64,000 nucleotides of DNA from Hydractinia symbiolongicarpus (GCF_029227915.1 NC_079885.1:14519001-14583000), one strand, 5' to 3'. Shown: positions 1 through 12,230, numbered from the stretch's first letter. Translations and numbers: made by a program. The notes: generated by a model not told the origin, from the letters alone.

Positions 1-166
1 TAAAGCGCATTATTGTCGTAAAGTATCCATAGCGCTTAAAAAGAGCTTTCAAATGCACATAAACTCGACCTATTTCCGATCACCCAGTCAAGAAATATGA
101 TCTTTAAAATTTGAACCATTTTCGATGTAATGTGCTAGTAAATCGTAGATATCTGCCCGTATGTTT
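1..166 (+). other. Partial spacer at left edge
   Basis: This is the 3' part of a spacer, running from the conserved TAAAGCGCAT motif to the base before copy 1. It is of the family V class, marked by CTAGTAAATC at the TATA-like position and CCGTATG just before the gene. It holds no gene. Confidence 0.9.
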
Positions 167-286
167 GTCTACGACCATACCACGATGAACACACCTGTTC
201 TCGTCCGATCACGGAAGTTAAGCATCGTCGGGCCGGGATAGTACTTGGATGGGGAAACCGCCTGGGATCTCCCGGTGTCGTAGGCT
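167..286 (+). rRNA. 5S rRNA copy 1, family V
   Basis: 120 nt. It has G89A, one extra A after position 90 and A101T. The extra base follows the G-run of the C box. The spacer after it carries CACGTTTCATT and GCTAGGTAAATC, seen again only after copies 23 and 105. Confidence 0.93.
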
Positions 287-736
287 ATTGACTTTTTCAC
301 GTTTCATTATTTATCATTACGACTGTGACGTATCTTTTTTACGCAATAGCCGCTAGGTAAATCAAGTAAGGGACATGATTAGAAGTTTCTTTCCCCTAAA
401 AAGGGCTACAATCTTGATGCAATAAATGCGCCACGTCGCAAATGAATGGATTAAGAGCGTCAGACAAAGAAAATGGCGATGTAGTTACTTTGCTAATTAA
501 CTTTGTCATAAGAAAATTAAGTCTGAAAGTACCCTAGATTGCCTTCGTTGGAACTTTTTACCGGAAATCTTAAAGCGCATGGTTGTCGTAAATAATGGAT
601 AGCGCTTGAAAAGAGCTTTCAAATGCACATAAACACGACATATTTCGGATAATCCAGTCAAGAAATATGACCTTTAAAATTTAAACCATTTTCGATGTAA
701 TGTGCTAATAATTCGTAGATATCTGCCCGTTTGTTT

Positions 737-855
737 GTCTACGACCATACCAGGATGAACACACCTGTTCTCGTACGATCACGGAAGTTAAGCATCGTCG
801 GGCCGGGATAGTACTTGGATGGGGGACCGTCTGGGAACTCCCGGTGTCGTAGGCT
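737..855 (+). rRNA. 5S rRNA copy 2, family II
   Basis: C17G opposes G61 and breaks one pair of helix II; C39A lies in loop C; C94T is private to copies 2 and 9. Alpha spacer follows. Confidence 0.93.
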
Positions 856-1305
856 ATTGACTTTTTCACGTTACATTATTTATCATTACGACTTTGACGT
901 ATCTTTTTGACGCAATAGCCGCTGAGTAAATCAAGTAAGGGACTTGATTAGAAGTTTCTTTCCCTTCAAAACGGCTACGATCTGGCTGCAATAAATGCTC
1001 CACGTCGCAAATGAATGGATTACGAGCGTCAGACAAAGAAAATGGCGATGTAGTTAATTTGCTAAATAACTTTGTCATATGAAAATTAAGTCTGAAAGTA
1101 CCTTAGATTGCCTTCGTTGGAACTTTTTACCGGAAATGTTAAAGCGCATGGTTGTCGTAAATAATCGATAGCGCTTGAAAAGAGCTTTCAAATGCACATA
1201 AACACGACATATTTCGGATAATCCAGTCAAGAAATATAACCTTTAAATTTTAAACCATTTTCGATGTAATGTGCTAATAAATCGTAGATATCTGCTCGTT
1301 TGTTT

Positions 1306-1424
1306 GTCTACGACCATACCACGATGAACACACCTGTTCTCGTCCGATCACGGAAGTTAAGCATCGTCGGGCCGCGATAGTACTTGGATGGGGGACCGCC
1401 TGGGAACTCCCGGTGTCGTAGGCT
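1306..1424 (+). rRNA. 5S rRNA copy 3, family III
   Basis: Only G70C, which opposes C105 and breaks one pair of helix V without a compensating change. Sister of copy 10. Confidence 0.95.
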
Positions 1425-1873
1425 ATTGACTTTTTCACGTTACATTATTTATCAATACGATTGTGACGTATCTTTTTTACGCAAAGGCCGCTGAGTAAAT
1501 CAAGTAAGAGACATGATTAGAATTTGCTTTCCCTTAAAAAGGGCTACAATCTTGCTGCAATAAATGCACCACGTCGCAAATGAATGGATTAAGAGCGTCA
1601 GACAAAGAAAATGGCGATGTAGTTACTTTGCTAATTAACTTTGTCATATGAAAATTAAGTCTGAAAGTACCCCAGATTGCCTTCGTTGGAACTTTTTACC
1701 GGAAATCTTAAAGCGCATGGTTGTCGTAAATAATTGATAGCGCTTGAAAAGAGCTTTCAAATGCACATAAACACGACCTATTGCGGATAATCCAGTCAAA
1801 AATATGACCTTTAAAGTTTAAACCATTTTCGATGTAATGTGCTAATAAATCGTAGATATCTGCCCGTTTGTTT

Positions 1874-1992
1874 GTCTACGATCATACCACGATGAACACA
1901 CCTGTTCTCGTCCGATCACGGAAGTTAAGCATCGTCGGGCCGCGATAGTACTTGGATGGGGGACCGCCTGGGAACTCCCGGTGTCGTAGGCT
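1874..1992 (+). rRNA. 5S rRNA copy 4, family III
   Basis: C9T (G-U wobble with G110 in helix I) and G70C. Followed by the 167-bp short spacer. Confidence 0.95.
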
Positions 1993-2159
1993 ATTGACTT
2001 TTTCACGTTACATTATTTATCATTACGATTGAAAAGAGCTTTCAAATGCACATAAACACGACATATTTCGGATAATCCAGTCAAGAAATATAACCTTTAA
2101 AGTTTAAACCATTTTCGATGTAATGTGCTAATAAATCGTAGATATCTGCTCGTTTGTTT
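1993..2159 (+). other. Short spacer (167 bp) between copies 4 and 5
   Basis: About 282 bp of the usual spacer are missing. The junction is at 2029-2031, where TTG is shared by both parental edges (CGATTG and GCTTG), so this looks like a microhomology deletion. The first T-run and about 130 bp upstream of copy 5 remain, so both flanking genes keep their near promoter and terminator. Its exact duplicate follows copy 11. Confidence 0.9.
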
Positions 2160-2278
2160 GTCTACGACCATACCACGAGGAACACACCTGTTCTCGTCCG
2201 ATCACGGAAGTTAAGCATCGTCGGGCCGCGATAGTACTTGGATGGGGGACCGCCTGGGAACTCCCGGTGTCGTAGGCT
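2160..2278 (+). rRNA. 5S rRNA copy 5, family III
   Basis: T20G removes the T20-A58 pair of helix II; G70C. First gene after the spacer deletion. T20G recurs in copies 12 and 16. Confidence 0.94.
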
Positions 2279-2727
2279 ATTGACTTTTTCACGTTACATT
2301 ATTTATCAATACGATTGTGACGTATCTTTTTTACGCAAAGGCCGCTGAGTAAATCAAGTAAGAGACATGATTAGAATTTGCTTTCCCTTAAAAAGGGCTA
2401 CAATCTTGCTGCAATAAATGCACCACGTCGCAAATGAATGGATTAAGAGCGTCAGACAAAGAAAATGGCGATGTAGTTACTTTGCTAATTAACTTTGTCA
2501 TATGAAAATTAAGTCTGAAAGTACCCCAGATTGCCTTCGTTGGAACTTTTTACCGGAAATCTTAAAGCGCATGGTTGTCGTAAATAATTGATAGCGCTTG
2601 AAAAGAGCTTTCAAATGCACATAAACACGACCTATTGCGGATAATCCAGTCAAAAATATGACCTTTAAAGTTTAAACCATTTTCGATGTAATGTGCTAAT
2701 AAATCGTAGATATCTGCCCGTTTGTTT

Positions 2728-2846
2728 GTCTACGATCATACCACGATGAACACACCTGTTCTCGTCCGATCACGGAAGTTAAGCATCGTCGGGCCGCGAT
2801 AGTACTTGGATGGGGGACCGCCTGGGAACTCCCGGTGTCGTAGGCT
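2728..2846 (+). rRNA. 5S rRNA copy 6, family III
   Basis: C9T and G70C. Sister of copy 13, which has gained one further change. Confidence 0.95.
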
Positions 2847-3296
2847 ATTGACTTTTTCACGTTACATTATTTATCATTACGATTGTGACGTATCTTTTTT
2901 ACGCAATAGCCGCTGAGTAAATCATGTAAGGGACTTGATTAGAAGTTTCTTTCCCTTCAAAACGGCTACGATCTGGCTGCAATTAATGCGCCTCGTCGCA
3001 AATGAATGGATTACGAGCGTCAGACAAAGAAAATGGCGATGTAGTTAATTTGCTAATTAACTTTGTCATATGAAAATTAAGTCTGAAAGTACCCCAGATT
3101 GCCTTCGTTGGAACTTTTTACCGGAAATCTTAAAGCGCATGGTTGTCGTAAATAATGGATAGCGCTTGAAAAGAGCTTTCAAATGCACATAAACACGACA
3201 TATTTCGGATAATCCAGTCAAGAAATATAACCTTTAAATTTTAAACCATTTTCGATGTAATGTGCTAATAAATCGTAGATATCTGCTCGTTTGTTT

Positions 3297-3415
3297 GTCT
3301 ACGACCATACCACGATGAACACACCTGTTCTCGTCCGATCACGGAAGTTAAGCATCGTCGGGCCGCGATAGTACTTGGATGGGGGACCGCCTGGGAACTC
3401 CCGGTGTCGTAGGCT
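3297..3415 (+). rRNA. 5S rRNA copy 7, family III
   Basis: Only G70C. Sister of copy 14. Confidence 0.95.
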
Positions 3416-3864
3416 ATTGACTTTTTCACGTTACATTATTTATCAATACGATTGTGACGTATCTTTTTTACGCAAAGGCCGCTGAGTAAATCAAGTAAGA
3501 GACATGATTAGAATTTGCTTTCCCTTAAAAAGGGCTACAATCTTGCTGCAATAAATGCACCACGTCGCAAATGAATGGATTAAGAGCGTCAGACAAAGAA
3601 AATGGCGATGTAGTTACTTTGCTAATTAACTTTGTCATATGAAAATTAAGTCTGAAAGTACCCCAGATTGCCTTCGTTGGAACTTTTTACCGGAAATCTT
3701 AAAGCGCATGGTTGTCGTAAATAATTGATAGCGCTTGAAAAGAGCTTTCAAATGCACATAAACACGACCTATTGCGGATAATCCAGTCAAAAATATGACC
3801 TTTAAAGTTTAAACCATTTTCGATGTAATGTGCTAATAAATCGTAGATATCTGCCCGTTTGTTT

Positions 3865-3983
3865 GTCTACGATCATACCACGATGAACACACCTGTTCTC
3901 GTCCGATCACGGAAGTTAAGCATCGTCGGGCCGCGATAGTACTTGGATGGGGGACCGCCTGGGAACTCCCGGTGTCGTAGGCT
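3865..3983 (+). rRNA. 5S rRNA copy 8, family III
   Basis: C9T and G70C. The spacer after it contains the junction between the two 3,697-bp blocks. Confidence 0.95.
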
Positions 3984-4433
3984 ATTGACTTTTTCACGTT
4001 ACATTATATATCATTACGATTGTGACGTATCTTTTTTACGCAATAGCCGCTGAGTAAATCATGTAAGGGACATGATTAGAAGTTTCTTTCCCCTAAAAAG
4101 GGCTACAATCTTGATGCAATAAATGCGCCACGTCGCAAATGAATGGATTAAGAGCGTCAGACAAAGAAAATGGCGATGTAGTTACTTTGCTAATTAACTT
4201 TGTCATAAGAAAATTAAGTCTGAAAGTACCCTAGATTGCCTTCGTTGGAACTTTTTACCGGAAATCTTAAAGCGCATGGTTGTCGTAAATAATGGATAGC
4301 GCTTGAAAAGAGCTTTCAAATGCACATAAACACGACATATTTCGGATAATCCAGTCAAGAAATATGACCTTTAAAATTTAAACCATTTTCGATGTAATGT
4401 GCTAATAATTCGTAGATATCTGCCCGTTTGTTT

Positions 4434-4552
4434 GTCTACGACCATACCAGGATGAACACACCTGTTCTCGTACGATCACGGAAGTTAAGCATCGTCGGGC
4501 CGGGATAGTACTTGGATGGGGGACCGTCTGGGAACTCCCGGTGTCGTAGGCT
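4434..4552 (+). rRNA. 5S rRNA copy 9, family II
   Basis: C17G, C39A and C94T, identical to copy 2. Alpha spacer follows. Confidence 0.93.
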
Positions 4553-5002
4553 ATTGACTTTTTCACGTTACATTATTTATCATTACGACTTTGACGTATC
4601 TTTTTGACGCAATAGCCGCTGAGTAAATCAAGTAAGGGACTTGATTAGAAGTTTCTTTCCCTTCAAAACGGCTACGATCTGGCTGCAATAAATGCTCCAC
4701 GTCGCAAATGAATGGATTACGAGCGTCAGACAAAGAAAATGGCGATGTAGTTAATTTGCTAAATAACTTTGTCATATGAAAATTAAGTCTGAAAGTACCT
4801 TAGATTGCCTTCGTTGGAACTTTTTACCGGAAATGTTAAAGCGCATGGTTGTCGTAAATAATCGATAGCGCTTGAAAAGAGCTTTCAAATGCACATAAAC
4901 ACGACATATTTCGGATAATCCAGTCAAGAAATATAACCTTTAAATTTTAAACCATTTTCGATGTAATGTGCTAATAAATCGTAGATATCTGCTCGTTTGT
5001 TT

Positions 5003-5121
5003 GTCTACGACCATACCACGATGAACACACCTGTTCTCGTCCGATCACGGAAGTTAAGCATCGTCGGGCCGCGATAGTACTTGGATGGGGGACCGCCTGG
5101 GAACTCCCGGTGTCGTAGGCT
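5003..5121 (+). rRNA. 5S rRNA copy 10, family III
   Basis: Only G70C; identical to copy 3. Confidence 0.95.
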
Positions 5122-5570
5122 ATTGACTTTTTCACGTTACATTATTTATCAATACGATTGTGACGTATCTTTTTTACGCAAAGGCCGCTGAGTAAATCAA
5201 GTAAGAGACATGATTAGAATTTGCTTTCCCTTAAAAAGGGCTACAATCTTGCTGCAATAAATGCACCACGTCGCAAATGAATGGATTAAGAGCGTCAGAC
5301 AAAGAAAATGGCGATGTAGTTACTTTGCTAATTAACTTTGTCATATGAAAATTAAGTCTGAAAGTACCCCAGATTGCCTTCGTTGGAACTTTTTACCGGA
5401 AATCTTAAAGCGCATGGTTGTCGTAAATAATTGATAGCGCTTGAAAAGAGCTTTCAAATGCACATAAACACGACCTATTGCGGATAATCCAGTCAAAAAT
5501 ATGACCTTTAAAGTTTAAACCATTTTCGATGTAATGTGCTAATAAATCGTAGATATCTGCCCGTTTGTTT

Positions 5571-5689
5571 GTCTACGATCATACCACGATGAACACACCT
5601 GTTCTCGTCCGATCACGGAAGTTAAGCATCGTCGGGCCGCGATAGTACTTGGATGGGGGACCGCCTGGGAACTCCCGGTGTCGTAGGCT
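5571..5689 (+). rRNA. 5S rRNA copy 11, family III
   Basis: C9T and G70C; identical to copy 4 and followed by the second short spacer. Confidence 0.95.
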
Positions 5690-5856
5690 ATTGACTTTTT
5701 CACGTTACATTATTTATCATTACGATTGAAAAGAGCTTTCAAATGCACATAAACACGACATATTTCGGATAATCCAGTCAAGAAATATAACCTTTAAAGT
5801 TTAAACCATTTTCGATGTAATGTGCTAATAAATCGTAGATATCTGCTCGTTTGTTT
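5690..5856 (+). other. Short spacer (167 bp) between copies 11 and 12
   Basis: The same deletion with the same TTG junction (5726-5728), exactly 3,697 bp after the first. It was carried along by the seven-gene duplication and is not an independent event. Confidence 0.9.
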
Positions 5857-5975
5857 GTCTACGACCATACCACGAGGAACACACCTGTTCTCGTCCGATC
5901 ACGGAAGTTAAGCATCGTCGGGCCGCGATAGTACTTGGATGGGGGACCGCCTGGGAACTCCCGGTGTCGTAGGCT
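5857..5975 (+). rRNA. 5S rRNA copy 12, family III
   Basis: T20G and G70C; identical to copy 5. Confidence 0.94.
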
Positions 5976-6424
5976 ATTGACTTTTTCACGTTACATTATT
6001 TATCAATACGATTGTGACGTATCTTTTTTACGCAAAGGCCGCTGAGTAAATCAAGTAAGAGACATGATTAGAATTTGCTTTCCCTTAAAAAGGGCTACAA
6101 TCTTGCTGCAATAAATGCACCACGTCGCAAATGAATGGATTAAGAGCGTCAGACAAAGAAAATGGCGATGTAGTTACTTTGCTAATTAACTTTGTCATAT
6201 GAAAATTAAGTCTTAAAGTACCCCAGATTGCCTTCGTTGGAACTTTTTACCGGAAATCTTAAAGCGCATGGTTGTCGTAAATAATTGATAGCGCTTGAAA
6301 AGAGCTTTCAAATGCACATAAACACGACCTATTGCGGATAATCCAGTCAAAAATATGACCTTTAAAGTTTAAACCATTTTCGATGTAATGTGCTAATAAA
6401 TCGTAGATATCTGCCCGTTTGTTT

Positions 6425-6543
6425 GTCTAAGATCATACCACGATGAACACACCTGTTCTCGTCCGATCACGGAAGTTAAGCATCGTCGGGCCGCGATAGT
6501 ACTTGGATGGGGGACCGCCTGGGAACTCCCGGTGTCGTAGGCT
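6425..6543 (+). rRNA. 5S rRNA copy 13, family III
   Basis: C6A, C9T and G70C. C6A is private, opposes G113 and breaks helix I; it arose after the block duplication because copy 6 lacks it. Confidence 0.92.
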
Positions 6544-6993
6544 ATTGACTTTTTCACGTTACATTATTTATCATTACGATTGTGACGTATCTTTTTTACG
6601 CAATAGCCGCTGAGTAAATCATGTAAGGGACTTGATTAGAAGTTTCTTTCCCTTCAAAACGGCTACGATCTGGCTGCAATTAATGCGCCTCGTCGCAAAT
6701 GAATGGATTACGAGCGTCAGACAAAGAAAATGGCGATGTAGTTAATTTGCTAATTAACTTTGTCATATGAAAATTAAATCTGAAAGTACCCCAGATTGCC
6801 TTCGTTGGAACTTTTTACCGGAAATCTTAAAGCGCATGGTTGTCGTAAATAATGGATAGCGCTTGAAAAGAGCTTTCAAATGCACATAAACACGACATAT
6901 TTCGGATAATCCAGTCAAGAAATATAACCTTTAAATTTTAAACCATTTTCGATGTAATGTGCTAATAAATCGTAGATATCTGCTCGTTTGTTT

Positions 6994-7112
6994 GTCTACG
7001 ACCATACCACGATGAACACACCTGTTCTCGTCCGATCACGGAAGTTAAGCATCGTCGGGCCGCGATAGTACTTGGATGGGGGACCGCCTGGGAACTCCCG
7101 GTGTCGTAGGCT
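6994..7112 (+). rRNA. 5S rRNA copy 14, family III
   Basis: Only G70C. Confidence 0.95.
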
Positions 7113-7561
7113 ATTGACTTTTTCACGTTACATTATTTATCAATACGATTGTGACGTATCTTTTTTACGCAAAGGCCGCTGAGTAAATCAAGTAAGAGAC
7201 ATGATTAGAATTTGCTTTCCCTTAAAAAGGGCTACAATCTTGCTGCAATAAATGCACCACGTCGCAAATGAATGGATTAAGAGCGTCAGACAAAGAAAAT
7301 GGCGATGTAGTTACTTTGCTAATTAACTTTGTCATATGAAAATTAAGTCTGAAAGTACCCCAGATTGCCTTCGTTGGAACTTTTTACCGGAAATCTTAAA
7401 GCGCATGGTTGTCGTAAATAATTGATAGCGCTTGAAAAGAGCTTTCAAATGCACATAAACACGACCTATTGCGGATAATCCAGTCAAAAATATGACCTTT
7501 AAAGTTTAAACCATTTTCGATGTAATGTGCTAATAAATCGTAGATATCTGCCCGTTTGTTT

Positions 7562-7680
7562 GTCTACGATCATACCACGATGAACACACCTGTTCTCGTC
7601 CGATCACGGAAGTTAAGCATCGTCGGGCCGCGATAGTACTTGGATGGGGGACCGCCTGGGAACTCCCGGTGTCGTAGGCT
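7562..7680 (+). rRNA. 5S rRNA copy 15, family III
   Basis: C9T and G70C. Last gene of the second 3,697-bp block. Confidence 0.95.
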
Positions 7681-8130
7681 ATTGACTTTTTCACGTTACA
7701 TTATTTATCATTACGATTGTGACGTATCTTTTTTACGCAATAGCCGCTGAGTAAATCATGTAAGGGACTTGATTAGAAGTTTCTTTCCCTTCAAAACGGC
7801 TACGATCTGGCTGCAATTAATGCGCCTCGTCGCAAATGAATGGATTACGAGTGTCAGACAAAGAAAATGGCGATGTAGTTAATTTGCTAAATAACTTTGT
7901 CATATGAAAATTAAGTCTGAAAGTACCTTAGATTGCCTTCGTTGGAACTTTTTACCGGAAATCTTAAAGCGCATGGTTGTCGTAAATAATCGATAGCGCT
8001 TGAAAAGAGCTTTCAAATGCACATAAACACGACATATTTCGGATAATCCAGTCAAGAAATATAACCTTTAAAGTTTAAACCATTTTCGATGTAATGTGCT
8101 AATAAATCGTAGATATCTGCTCGTTTGTTT

Positions 8131-8249
8131 GTCTACGACCATACCACGAGGAACACACCTGTTCTCGTCCGATCACGGAAGTTAAGCATCGTCGGGCCGC
8201 GATAGTACTTGGATGGGGGACCGCCTGGGAACTCCCGGTGTCGTAGGCT
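8131..8249 (+). rRNA. 5S rRNA copy 16, family III
   Basis: T20G and G70C, as copies 5 and 12, but here behind a full-length spacer, so the T20G gene predates or was separated from the spacer deletion. Confidence 0.94.
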
Positions 8250-8698
8250 ATTGACTTTTTCACGTTACATTATTTATCAATACGATTGTGACGTATCTTT
8301 TTTACGCAAAGGCCGCTGAGTAAATCAAGTAAGAGACATGATTAGAATTTGCTTTCCCTTAAAAAGGGCTACAATCTTGCTGCAATAAATGCACCACGTC
8401 GCAAATGAATGGATTAAGAGCGTCAGACAAAGAAAATGGCGATGTAGTTACTTTGCTAATTAACTTTGTCATATGAAAATTAAGTCTGAAAGTACCCCAG
8501 ATTGCCTTCGTTGGAACTTTTTACCGGAAATCTTAAAGCGCATGGTTGTCGTAAATAATTGATAGCGCTTGAAAAGAGCTTTCAAATGCACATAAACACG
8601 ACCTATTGCGGATAATCCAGTCAAAAATATGACCTTTAAAGTTTAAACCATTTTCGATGTAATGTGCTAATAAATCGTAGATATCTGCCCGTTTGTTT

Positions 8699-8817
8699 GT
8701 CTACGATCATACCACGATGAACACACCTGTTCTCGTCCGATCACGGAAGTTAAGCATCGTCGGGCCGCGATAGTACTTGGATGGGGGACCGCCTGGGAAC
8801 TCCCGGTGTCGTAGGCT
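8699..8817 (+). rRNA. 5S rRNA copy 17, family III
   Basis: C9T and G70C. Ends the stretch where C9T genes alternate with genes lacking it. Confidence 0.95.
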
Positions 8818-9267
8818 ATTGACTTTTTCACGTTACATTATTTATCATTACGATTGTGACGTATTTTTTTTACGCAATAGCCGCTGAGTAAATCATGTAA
8901 GGGACTTGATTAGAAGTTTCTTTCCCTTCAAAACGGCTACGATCTGGCTGCAATTAATGCGCCTCGTCGCAAATGAATGGATTACGAGCGTCAGACAAAG
9001 AAAATGGCGATGTAGTTAATTTGCTAATTAACTTTGTCATATGAAAATTAAGTCTGAAAGTACCCCAGATTGCCTTCGTTGGAACTTTTTACCGGAAATC
9101 TTAAAGCGCATGGTTGTCGTAAATAATGGATAGCGCTTGAAAAGAGCTTTCAAATGCACATAAACACGACATATTTCGGATAATCCAGTCAAGAAATATG
9201 ACCTTTAAAATTTGAACCATTTTCGATGTAATGTGCTAATAATTCGTAGATATCTGCCCGTTTGTTT

Positions 9268-9386
9268 GTCTACGACCATACCAGGATGAACACACCTGTT
9301 CTCGTACGATCACGGAAGTTAAGCATCGTCGGGCCGGGATAGTACTTGGATGGGGTACCGCCTGGGAACTCCCGGTGTCGTAGGCT
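9268..9386 (+). rRNA. 5S rRNA copy 18, family II
   Basis: C17G, C39A and private G89T in the C box. Alpha spacer follows. Confidence 0.93.
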
Positions 9387-9836
9387 ATTGACTTTTTCAC
9401 GTTACATTATTTATCATTACGACTGTGACGTATCTTTTTGACGCAATAGCTGCTGAGTAAATCAAGTAAGGGACTTGATTAGAAGTTTCTTTCCCTTCAA
9501 AACGGCTACGATCTGGCTGCAATAAATGCTCCACGTCGCAAATGAATGGATTACGAGCGTCAGACAAAGAAAATGGCGATGTAGTTAATTTGCTAAATAA
9601 CTTTGTCATATGAAAATTAAGTCTGAAAGTACCTTAGATTGCCTTCGTTGGAACTTTTTACCGGAAATCTTAAAGCGCATGGTTGTCGTAAAGAATCGAT
9701 AGCGCTTGAAAAGAGCTTTCAAATGCACATAAACACGACATATTTCCGATCACCCAGTCAAGAAATATAACCTTTAAAGTTTAAACCATGTTCGATGTAA
9801 TGTGCTAATAATTCGTAGATATCTGCCCGTTTGTTT

Positions 9837-9955
9837 GTCTACGACCATACCACGATGAACACACCTGTTCTCGTCCGATCACGGAAGTTAAGCATCGTCG
9901 GGCCGCGATAGTACTTGGATGGGGGACCGCCTGGGAACTCCCGGTGTCGTAGGCT
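9837..9955 (+). rRNA. 5S rRNA copy 19, family III, recombinant
   Basis: The gene has only G70C, but the upstream element is TAATAATT, otherwise found before family II genes, so a crossover lies near the gene start. Confidence 0.94.
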
Positions 9956-10404
9956 ATTGACTTTTTCACGTTACATTATTTATCAATACGATTGTGACGT
10001 ATCTTTTTTACGCAAAGGCCGCTGAGTAAATCAAGTAAGAGACATGATTAGAATTTGCTTTCCCTTAAAAAGGGCTACAATCTTGCTGCAATAAATGCAC
10101 CACGTCGCAAATGAATGGATTAAGAGCGTCAGACAAAGAAAATGGCGATGTAGTTACTTTGCTAATTAACTTTGTCATATGAAAATTAAGTCTGAAAGTA
10201 CCCCAGATTGCCTTCGTTGGAACTTTTTACCGGAAATCTTAAAGCGCATGGTTGTCGTAAATAATTGATTGCGCTTGAAAAGAGCTTTAAAATGCACATA
10301 AACACGACCTATTGCGGATAATCCAGTCAAAAATATGACCTTTAAAGTTTAAACCATTTTCGATGTAATGTGCTAATAAATCGTAGATATCTGCCCGTTT
10401 GTTT

Positions 10405-10523
10405 GTCTACGATCATACCACGATGAACACACCTGTTCTCGTCCGATCACGGAAGTTAAGCATCGTCGGGCCGCGATAGTACTTGGATGGGGGACCGCCT
10501 GGGAACTCCCGGTGTCGTAGGCT
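10405..10523 (+). rRNA. 5S rRNA copy 20, family III
   Basis: C9T and G70C. Paired with copy 22 by the 1,137-bp duplication. Confidence 0.95.
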
Positions 10524-10973
10524 ATTGACTTTTTCACGTTACATTATTTATCATTGCGATTGTGACGTATCTTTTTTACGCAATAGACGCTAAGTAAATC
10601 AAGTAAGGGACTTGATTAGAAGTTTCTTTCCCTTCAAAACGGCTACGATCTGGCTGCAATTAATGCGCCACGTCGCAAATGAATGGATTACGAGCGTCAG
10701 ACAAAGAAAATGGCGATGTAGTTACTTTGCTAATTAACTTTGTCATAAGAAAACTAAGTCTGAAAGTACCCTAGATTGCCTTCGTTGGAACTTTTTACCG
10801 GAAATCTTAAAGCGCATTATTGTCGTAAAGTATCGATAGCGCTTAAAAAGAGCTTTCAAATGCACATAAACTCGACCTATTTCCGATCACCCAGTCAAGA
10901 AATATGATCTTTAAAATTTGAACCATTTTCGATGTAATGTGCTAGTAAATCGTAGATATCTGCCCGTATGTTT

Positions 10974-11092
10974 GTCTACGACCATACCACGATGAACACA
11001 CCTGTTCTCGTCCGATCACGGAAGTTAAGCATCGTCGGGCCGCGATAGTACTTGGATGGGGGACCGCCTGGGAACTCCCGGTGTCGTAGGCT
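10974..11092 (+). rRNA. 5S rRNA copy 21, family III, recombinant
   Basis: The gene has only G70C, while the upstream flank (CTAGTAAATC, CCGTATG) is of family V. The join lies inside the gene before position 70. Confidence 0.94.
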
Positions 11093-11541
11093 ATTGACTT
11101 TTTCACGTTACATTATTTATCAATACGATTGTGACGTATCTTTTTTACGCAAAGGCCGCTGAGTAAATCAAGTAAGAGACATGATTAGAATTTGCTTTCC
11201 CTTAAAAAGGGCTACAATCTTGCTGCAATAAATGCACCACGTCGCAAATGAATGGATTAAGAGCGTCAGACAAAGAAAATGGCGATGTAGTTACTTTGCT
11301 AATTAACTTTGTCATATGAAAATTAAGTCTGAAAGTACCCCAGATTGCCTTCGTTGGAACTTTTTACCGGAAATCTTAAAGCGCATGGTTGTCGTAAATA
11401 ATTGATTGCGCTTGAAAAGAGCTTTAAAATGCACATAAAAACGACCTATTGCGGATAATCCAGTCAAAAATATGACCTTTAAAGTTTAAACCATTTACGA
11501 TGTAATGTGCTAATAAATCGTAGATATCTGCCCGTTTGTTT

Positions 11542-11660
11542 GTCTACGATCATACCACGATGAACACACCTGTTCTCGTCCGATCACGGAAGTTAAGCAT
11601 CGTCGGGCCGCGATAGTACTTGGATGGGGGACCGCCTGGGAACTCCCGGTGTCGTAGGCT
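11542..11660 (+). rRNA. 5S rRNA copy 22, family III
   Basis: C9T and G70C. Confidence 0.95.
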
Positions 11661-12110
11661 ATTGACTTTTTCACGTTACATTATTTATCATTGCGATTGT
11701 GACGTATCTTTTTTACGCAATAGACGCTAAGTAAATCAAGTAAGGGACTTGATTAGAAGTTTCTTTCCCTTCAAAACGTCTACGATCTGGCTGCAATTAA
11801 TGCGCCACGTCGCAAATGAATGGATTACGAGCGTCAGACAAAGAAAATGGCGATGTAGTTACTTTGCTAATTAACTTTGTCATAAGAAAACTAAGTCTGA
11901 AAGTACCCTAGATTGCCTTCGTTGGAACTTTTTACCGGAAATCTTAAAGCGCATTATTGTCGTAAAGTATCGATAGCGCTTAAAAAGAGCTTTCAAATGC
12001 ACATAAACTCGACCTATTTCCGATCACCCAGTCAAGAAATATGATCTTTAAAATTTGAACCATTTTCGATGTAATGTGCTAGTAAATCGTAGATATCTGC
12101 CCGTATGTTT

Positions 12111-12230
12111 GTCTACGACCATACCACGATGAACACACCTGTTCTCGTCCGATCACGGAAGTTAAGCATCGTCGGGCCGGGATAGTACTTGGATGGGGCA
12201 ACCGCCTGGGATCTCCCGGTGTCGTAGGCT
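12111..12230 (+). rRNA. 5S rRNA copy 23, family V
   Basis: 120 nt: G89C, extra A after position 90 and A101T. Its spacer starts like that of copy 1 and continues with alpha-class sequence. Confidence 0.93.

Larger units (their letters stand above)
366..4062 (+). repeat. Seven-gene block, 3,697 bp, first copy (copies 2-8)
   Basis: Copies 2-8 and their spacers are repeated in the same order as copies 9-15, including the private C94T change and the short unit. The block edge lies in the spacer near GTAAGGGAC. Confidence 0.9.
4063..7759 (+). repeat. Seven-gene block, 3,697 bp, second copy (copies 9-15)
   Basis: Immediate tandem duplicate of the preceding block. Differences I noticed are few: one base in the spacer after copy 12 (AAGTCTTAAAG), C6A in copy 13, AATTAAATCTG before copy 14, and CATTATATA after copy 8 against CATTATTTA after copy 15. 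Confidence 0.9.
9837..10973 (+). repeat. Two-gene block, 1,137 bp, first copy (copies 19-20)
   Basis: The spacers after copies 19 and 20 match those after copies 21 and 22, sharing TTGATTGCGCTTG and CATTGCGATTG. The left breakpoint falls within the gene, because the sequences before copies 19 and 21 differ. Confidence 0.8.
10974..12110 (+). repeat. Two-gene block, 1,137 bp, second copy (copies 21-22)
   Basis: Duplicate of the previous block with three substitutions noticed, all in spacers (CATAAAAACG, CCATTTACG and AAAACGTCTAC). Confidence 0.8.

Noticed and set aside
866-1078. A 70-codon minus-strand open frame that recurs 19 times with nearly the same protein
   Set aside because: It lies wholly inside the alpha spacer. 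It recurs because the spacer recurs; changes among copies are mostly replacements, not silent; other spacer classes close the frame; no start context, promoter or known domain is seen. It stays open only because the second T-run is followed by G.
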